A stretch of 64,000 bases of DNA. Source: Caldimicrobium sp964493015 (GTDB taxonomy: Bacteria > Desulfobacterota > Thermodesulfobacteria > Thermodesulfobacteriales > Thermodesulfobacteriaceae). The notes under the pieces were generated by a model. That model searched no databases and was not told where the DNA came from. It was given only the letters and a program-made list of their open reading frames with translations. The DNA is taken from the NCBI GenBank assembly GCA_964493015.1, contig CAZBLU010000001.1, forward strand, positions 34,646 to 98,645, given 5' to 3'. Both the position numbers and the translations under genes were made by a program. Of this stretch, positions 59,041 to 64,000 are shown piece after piece (positions within the stretch are counted from its first letter, which is position 1; every line of letters starts with the position of its first letter).

Positions 59041-61527
59041 CTAATTTACTGACTCAGATACTACTCGATTACGTCCTAAAGCCTTGGCTAAGTAAAGCCT
59101 CTCATCAGCTATTTTAAGAAGAAACTCATAGGAGAAGGCATCTGTGAGAAATTCCGCTACACCAAAAGAAGCAGTGACTTTTACTTTATCCCTATCTGTG
59201 ATATAGAACTCGTGATCTTCTAATCGTTCCCTTATTCTCTCCGCTACTATTGTGGCACTATTTTTCTCGGTCCCTGGGAGTATTAACAAAAATTCTTCCC
59301 CTCCCCAACGCCCAAAGATATCCATCTCTCTTATATTTAATTGCACCATAGACACGAATTCCTTTAAAACTAAATCCCCAGCAAGATGACCATACGTATC
59401 ATTAACTTCCTTAAAATGGTCGAGATCCATGAGAACTATACTAAAAGGTTTTTTTATCCTCTTGGCCTTTTCACTTTCCTTTTTTAATGTCTCCAACATA
59501 AATCCGCGATTATATATGCCTAACAAAGGATCTTTTATGGATTGTTCATAGTAATTAGTAAATAACCTCAATTTATGAAGATAAATATTGAAAGTTTGAG
59601 TAATATCCTCGAAAAATTTCACCTCCTCTTCACCAAAAGGTTCACTTTTGATTAAATTGATAATCCCTTGCATTACCCCCTCAAAAACTAAGGGTAAACA
59701 AATATGATAGAACTCTGGATACGAAAAGTTCGAACAACTAATTTCACCCCTTTTAACAAAGCTTTTACCTGTAGTAAAAACCATACAGTTTTTAATTTCT
59801 CTCTCCATGCAATCTTTCCATAATTTCTTATTTCCTGAAAGATAAGTACTTTTAACCTCTGTTTTTACTGGTTCTATCTCAAAATAATGAAAAGTTTCAA
59901 CTCTCTTTAAGAGAAATCTTTCCAGAATTTGAAATAATTGATTTTCATCTTTAGCCAGATTTAATTCATTTACCAAGGAATAGAAAGACTCAAGTTGTAT
60001 ATTTTGCTTTTTTAAGACCTCAACTTCCTGCCATATTTCCTTCATATCTCTGGCATTAATTACAATTATAGTCTCTCCATTAATTTGATAGGCCTGAGCA
60101 AGAATTTCTACTGGTATCTGGTTATTATAGGCATCTCTATAAAATCTTTTGCCTCTAATGGTAAGCCCTTTTTTTATCAATAATTCTATATTTCTTTTAA
60201 TCTCGTCCTCAGAGGCTTCCACAATATCAAAAATGGTTTTGCTTAGGATCTCCCTCTCTTCATAACCTAAAGCCCTTTTGAAGGCTTCATTAGCAAAGAT
60301 GATTTTTCCCTCTGGATTAATGACAAAAATATAATCAAGAGAATTATTTAAAAAAGATTTTAAAAGCTTAATTTCCTCTTGGTAGGTCTTTTCTCTAATA
60401 AAATCATCTGTTCTATCTCTCAATAAAAGCTTAATTTTCCCATAGCGCTCTCCTATTTCAAAGTAGGTTCCTGTCAATTCAAAGAGCCTTCCTTGCCTAT
60501 CTTTTATATCTTCATTGACTATAGTTTTCTCACGCTTTAGAATACCATAAATCCTATTCCAGTCATCAAAATCAAAAATAGAGTAAACATCTTTCTCTAA
60601 AAGAGTCTCTCCAAAATTCTGCTTAGCAAATTCATTCATCCAAGTTAAACGACATTCACTATCACATTCAGAGAATTCCAACACAATCTCTGGTAAAATA
60701 GAAATAAATTCTTTTGCCTGTTTAAAAATTGATTCTAAATACTGAGTATAGGTGACAGTAAGATTGTGAACGAAATCTCTTTGGGAGAGGACATTTATAG
60801 CCTTTCCATTCTCATCAATTACCACTAAGTGTCTAATAGGGAATTTTTTAAAAAGTCTAATTGCTTCTGTAACGGGGCTTTTCATTGGGATAGTAATTAT
60901 TTCTTTTAAGGCAATTTCACCTAATTTTTTATTCCAACTTGTATATTCATATTGAACCATGTCTTTCTCAGAGAGAATTCCAACTGGTCTAAAATTTTCA
61001 TCTAATATTGGTAAAACCCCAATGTTATACCTCATTAATTTTTCTATAGCCTCTGCTATAGTTTCATCCTTTGTAGCATAAATTAATTCTAACTTATTTT
61101 CTAAAAAATCTCTTACTCGGGCCTCTCCTTTAAAAATTTCCTCAGAGGAGTGCAAAATTAAATCCTCTTGCGTTATTACTCCTTCTAAATTTCCTTCTTC
61201 ATCTGTAACAATCAAACGGCGGATAAAGTTTTCAGCCATCAAATTAAAGGCCTGAAAAAGGTTAGCTGAGCTTTTTATTTTAACAAGCTCCTTACTGGCA
61301 AGATTAAAGGCTCTGAATTCTAAGGGATATCTCTGATGAAAGGCCCTCAAAACATCCCTTTCAGTGATAATTCCTACTGGTTTACCCTCCTTTAAGAATA
61401 CAGCAAAGGTCTGATTTTTCCCTCTAAAAAATTTGAGTAATTCTCCAAAACTAATTTCTGGTGAGACCGTTAGATACCTCTTCTTTTGAATGAATTTTTT
61501 AATAGGTATCTTCAAAAGATAAAACAC
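59041..61527 (-). CDS. Diguanylate cyclase with four CBS motifs, PAS and GAF-like domains
   Basis: An 828-residue cytoplasmic signalling protein that makes cyclic-di-GMP. In order: four CBS motifs (about 1-260, two Bateman modules with GIITERD, GVITQED, GILSEKD, NVLSQRD); one to two PAS domains (about 270-500, the second with LDYIFVINPEGKIIFANEAF); a GAF-like region (about 520-650) with Cys in CMEREIKNCMVF; and a GGDEF domain with DLDHFKEVNDTYGHLAGD and the active GGEEF (742-746). RxxD at 733-736 (REMD) is an intact product-inhibition site. CBS modules would sense adenine nucleotides, so energy state and redox could drive output. The PilZ-OPRTase at 51 kb is a possible receiver. Confidence 0.93.
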   Translation of the reverse strand: MFYLLKIPIKKFIQKKRYLTVSPEISFGELLKFFRGKNQTFAVFLKEGKPVGIITERDVLRAFHQRYPLEFRAFNLASKELVKIKSSANLFQAFNLMAENFIRRLIVTDEEGNLEGVITQEDLILHSSEEIFKGEARVRDFLENKLELIYATKDETIAEAIEKLMRYNIGVLPILDENFRPVGILSEKDMVQYEYTSWNKKLGEIALKEIITIPMKSPVTEAIRLFKKFPIRHLVVIDENGKAINVLSQRDFVHNLTVTYTQYLESIFKQAKEFISILPEIVLEFSECDSECRLTWMNEFAKQNFGETLLEKDVYSIFDFDDWNRIYGILKREKTIVNEDIKDRQGRLFELTGTYFEIGERYGKIKLLLRDRTDDFIREKTYQEEIKLLKSFLNNSLDYIFVINPEGKIIFANEAFKRALGYEEREILSKTIFDIVEASEDEIKRNIELLIKKGLTIRGKRFYRDAYNNQIPVEILAQAYQINGETIIVINARDMKEIWQEVEVLKKQNIQLESFYSLVNELNLAKDENQLFQILERFLLKRVETFHYFEIEPVKTEVKSTYLSGNKKLWKDCMEREIKNCMVFTTGKSFVKRGEISCSNFSYPEFYHICLPLVFEGVMQGIINLIKSEPFGEEEVKFFEDITQTFNIYLHKLRLFTNYYEQSIKDPLLGIYNRGFMLETLKKESEKAKRIKKPFSIVLMDLDHFKEVNDTYGHLAGDLVLKEFVSMVQLNIREMDIFGRWGGEEFLLILPGTEKNSATIVAERIRERLEDHEFYITDRDKVKVTASFGVAEFLTDAFSYEFLLKIADERLYLAKALGRNRVVSESVN

Positions 61528-61622
61528 AAAAGAGCTCCTTTTAAGTTGCCCTTTGTTAAATTATAATGTTAAAAAGTTACCAAGCAACACTCCTTGCCAT
61601 TTATTTTTCATGAGTGAAACTT

Positions 61623-63488
61623 TCAATTCTCAGAGGATGAACCCTCTAAAAGATTTGGGGGAACATAGTGAGGAAGTGGCTTTGGAGTATGAGAAATTGA
61701 CTGCATTAGGCTCAACCAAAGAGGGCAGGCAATTTTACCACCAGTTTCCCCTTTAAGTAAGGTCCTGACTTTATCATAGCCTACCCAGACCCCACAAGTA
61801 TAATCTGCGGTAAAGGCTACGAACCAAGCATCTTTATAATCCTGAGTAGTTCCTGTTTTTCCTCCAGCGGGAACTCCCAAAGCAGCGGCACACTTCCCTG
61901 TCCCACTTCTTATTACCTCCTGCAAAAATTCATTCATAATACTCATAGTCTCAGGAGAAAATACCTCTTTTGAAGTTGCCTGAGTCCTATATATTTCCCT
62001 ACCATCGTAGATCTTATCATAGATGGCCTCAATAAATCTTGGAGTCCATTTCTTGCCTAAAGTTGGGAAAACAGTAAAAGCTGCCGTCAATTCCAAAGGT
62101 GTTACTTCATAGGTACCTAAGGCAATACTTAGATTGATAGGAGGAGTAAATTTAAAATCTGCCCTTTTAACCAAATCATTCAAATTCTCAAGGCCAAGGA
62201 TAACTGCAATCCTTACTGCCACCGTATTCCTTGACTGAGCTAAGGCCTGTTTTAAGGAAATAGGCCCTAAATATTTGCCATCATAATTACCAGGACTCCA
62301 ATCCTTTCCTGCATCTGCTCCTGGAAGCGTAATCGGTTCGTCAGGCAAGATGGAATCTGGTCTGAGTAATCCCTTCTCTAAGGCCTCAGCCCAAATAAAA
62401 GGTTTGAAAGCAGAACCTGCCTGTCTTTTCCCTAAAAGGGCCCTATTAAAGGAAGAACTCAGGTAATCTTTTCCCCCTAATAAAAATCTTACACCTCCAT
62501 CAGCATTACTTATGCACACGGCAGAAATTTCCGGTGGATCTCCTTTATATTGTTTAAGCAGAGTTTTTACCATAGCCTCGGTGCCCTTCTTTTGCCATTC
62601 TACATCTAAGGTGGTCACCACTCTAAGGCCACCCCATTCTAATACTTCTTTTGGCAATAGCCTTTCAAGTTCTGCCTTAACCACATCCATAAAATAGGCA
62701 CTATGGGCTGGAATATTCACATTTCTGGGATTTAATTGTATAGGCCTTGTGGCTAATTGATTTGCAAGCTCATAACTGATAAATCCCACCTCTGCCATTC
62801 TCCTCAATACATAATTTCTCCTTGCAAGGGCTGCTTGTGGATTGTTCAATGGACTATATCGAACTGGTCCCGGGGGAAGACCTGCTAAGGTTGCAGCCTC
62901 TAAGAGATCAAGTTCCCAGACATGTTTACCAAAATAGGTAAGAGCTGCAGCCTCAACCCCATAGGCACCTTCCCCGAGATAGATATGATTTATGTAGATG
63001 TTAAGAATTTCATCTTTGGTAAGGTGCTTTTCCATCTGCCAGGCAAGAATCATCTCCTTAAATTTTCGGGAAAAGGTCCTCTCTGGAGTAAGGAGAAGGG
63101 ATTTGGCTACCTGTTGGGTTATGGTGCTACCCCCTTGGACTATTTTTCCCGAGATTAGATTTTTAAAAAGGGCCCTTATTAGGCTAAAGAAATCAATCCC
63201 TTTATGCTTATAGAAATTAGCATCCTCTGCCGCTAAAAAGGCCTTAACTACATGAGGGGGAATCTTTTGTAAAGGCACATAAATACGCCGCTCCTCACCA
63301 AGATAACCTATGACCCTCCCCTGATAATCTACAACTAAAATAGCTTGCTTTGGCTGATAATTCTTTAGTTTAGATATACTGGGAAGACTGATTTTGAGAT
63401 AAAGGTATAACACTATGGATAAGATCCCCAGAAAAAGGACAAAAACCAGCAAGATCAACCCTATTAATTTTAAAACACTATTCATCAC
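61623..63488 (-). CDS. mrcA: Class A penicillin-binding protein (PBP1A-like)
   Basis: A bifunctional peptidoglycan synthase of 621 residues. After a membrane anchor (about 7-31), the glycosyltransferase 51 domain shows AAEDANFYKHKGID (catalytic Glu) and GGSTITQQVAKSLLLTPERTF (key part GGSTITQQVAK); the transpeptidase domain has SAFKPF (Ser-x-x-Lys), SRNTVAVR (SxN) and GGKTGTTQDYKDAW (KTG). It is shorter than E. coli PBP1A, lacking its OB insert. The partner for cell elongation is not in the window. It is transcribed toward the diguanylate cyclase. Confidence 0.95.
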   Translation of the reverse strand: MMNSVLKLIGLILLVFVLFLGILSIVLYLYLKISLPSISKLKNYQPKQAILVVDYQGRVIGYLGEERRIYVPLQKIPPHVVKAFLAAEDANFYKHKGIDFFSLIRALFKNLISGKIVQGGSTITQQVAKSLLLTPERTFSRKFKEMILAWQMEKHLTKDEILNIYINHIYLGEGAYGVEAAALTYFGKHVWELDLLEAATLAGLPPGPVRYSPLNNPQAALARRNYVLRRMAEVGFISYELANQLATRPIQLNPRNVNIPAHSAYFMDVVKAELERLLPKEVLEWGGLRVVTTLDVEWQKKGTEAMVKTLLKQYKGDPPEISAVCISNADGGVRFLLGGKDYLSSSFNRALLGKRQAGSAFKPFIWAEALEKGLLRPDSILPDEPITLPGADAGKDWSPGNYDGKYLGPISLKQALAQSRNTVAVRIAVILGLENLNDLVKRADFKFTPPINLSIALGTYEVTPLELTAAFTVFPTLGKKWTPRFIEAIYDKIYDGREIYRTQATSKEVFSPETMSIMNEFLQEVIRSGTGKCAAALGVPAGGKTGTTQDYKDAWFVAFTADYTCGVWVGYDKVRTLLKGETGGKIACPLWLSLMQSISHTPKPLPHYVPPNLLEGSSSEN

Positions 63489-63691
63489 TTTTAATTTTAT
63501 TTTATTTTAAGGTCTTTTCAATGGACTTTTTAAGCAGCTATATTGAATTTAAAATCTTTAAATTTAAAGAACTCTTCAAGGGATACCATAAGATGTATAA
63601 ACTATACCTAATATTTGTGACCAGTTCACCACCTCCTGGGTCCTTAACAAATTTTACTTACAACTTACCTTTAAAGCTTTATTTGCCATAA

Positions 63692-64000
63692 CTATGCAGT
63701 TAATTTCTGATTTGAAATTTCTTGATCATGATTAGGTTTCTTATCAAATCTTTTATGAATCTCATATAAGATAGTTATTAAAACAGTTAAAAGAACCTCA
63801 GAAAATTTGAAATCTATTAATCCCTCATTAAATAGGAGTTTTTGACCAAACACAAAAATATTTATTATGAAAATTAATAATATAACCTTTATTACTGTAC
63901 TTAAAATAACCGATATGGGTTGCTTTATTGTTTGAACAAAATGAACAATACATTCATAAGCGAGAATTTTATCTTTTAATAACTTAACTAAGCTGATCTT
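63692..64000 (-). CDS. Membrane protein, unknown (start lies beyond the window)
   Basis: An open frame from the window edge to a TAG at 63692, 102 residues visible. It has two hydrophobic segments (VILSTVIKVILLIFIINIFVFG, given as VIKVILLIFIINIF, and FSEVLLTVLITILY), and polar ends (HKRFDKKPNHDQEISNQKLTA). It may be a small integral membrane protein related to phosphate-starvation or PsiE-type proteins, but I cannot name it. The 203 bases between it and the PBP gene are AT-rich with no clear signal. Confidence 0.6.
   Translation of the reverse strand, partial: KISLVKLLKDKILAYECIVHFVQTIKQPISVILSTVIKVILLIFIINIFVFGQKLLFNEGLIDFKFSEVLLTVLITILYEIHKRFDKKPNHDQEISNQKLTA

Noticed and set aside
61553..61756. 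Open frame between the diguanylate cyclase and PBP genes on plus
   Set aside because: Most of it is antisense to the end of the PBP gene; there is no binding site and no protein-like features.
1..64000. CRISPR arrays, insertion sequences, rRNA genes, prophage
   Set aside because: No regularly spaced repeats, transposase motifs, terminal inverted repeats or phage genes were found on reading; only one tRNA is present.

Overview
This window looks like part of a draft chromosome of a strictly thermophilic, probably anaerobic bacterium. The genes are bacterial (FtsB, RF2, PanD, MutM, a class A penicillin-binding protein), the DNA is AT-rich, and a complete reverse gyrase at 10.2-13.7 kb points to life near or above about 70 C. 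Indolepyruvate:ferredoxin oxidoreductase, a Tat-exported superoxide reductase, a selenocysteine peroxiredoxin and the general gene style fit the Thermodesulfobacteria (Thermodesulfobacterium/Caldimicrobium-like). That placement is inference; no 16S rRNA or sulfur-respiration gene is present. Two runs of exactly 100 N mark scaffold gaps at 31251-31350 and 33833-33932.

Layout. 0-4.7 kb, minus strand: PEP synthase, a secreted proline-rich protein, an FtsB-like protein, lumazine synthase, a small gene without a normal start codon, and the beginning of phosphoglycerate kinase. 4.9-8.1 kb: a redox and stress group (tpx, PfpI/DJ-1, WrbA, QueH, superoxide reductase, GYD protein). 8.1-13.7 kb, minus: a broken DEAD-box helicase, an AcuB-like CBS protein, CcsB and reverse gyrase. 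13.9-17 kb: hslVU plus an MFS transporter. 17-23.1 kb: rimO, panD, panC, an L,D-transpeptidase, YjbQ, a TPR lipoprotein and leuA. 23.3-31.1 kb: a YihY-type membrane protein, tRNA-Leu(CAA), a small cytochrome c, and a divided aryl-pyruvate oxidation locus (iorA on plus; iorB-paaK-ACT-paaK-ACT on minus). 31.3-36 kb: an accessory-looking stretch with a porin, unknown proteins, a permease and a PD-(D/E)XK-like protein. 36-44.4 kb: cutA, hisF, TVP38, radA, GT39, PAP2, a transaldolase-like protein, a HEPN/MNT pair, argG and a thiamine-binding-like protein. 44.6-47.9 kb: prfB with its programmed frameshift, carA and ribF. 47.9-52 kb, minus: HTH protein, surE, a small Cys protein, argJ, TauE and a PilZ-OPRTase fusion. 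52.1-56.2 kb: selenocysteine peroxiredoxin, AI-2E transporter, mutM, rluD, coaE. 56.2-64 kb, minus: ribD, DUF1992, a YfgM-like protein, flavin reductase, a multi-sensor diguanylate cyclase, a class A PBP and a partial membrane protein.

The most interesting points are these. (1) A PilZ (cyclic-di-GMP receptor) domain is fused to orotate phosphoribosyltransferase, apparently transcribed without a leader. (2) A 2-Cys peroxiredoxin has its peroxidatic position encoded by in-frame TGA, with a SECIS-like hairpin just downstream. (3) prfB carries a textbook AGGGGG...CTT TGA C frameshift site, so two different UGA recoding events lie within 8 kb. (4) The Tat-exported superoxide reductase lacks the usual Glu-Lys next to the first iron-binding His. 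(5) IorA ends before its ferredoxin domain and is separated from IorB. The c-di-GMP theme recurs in the CBS4-PAS-GAF-GGDEF protein at 59-61.5 kb, which has an intact product-inhibition site.
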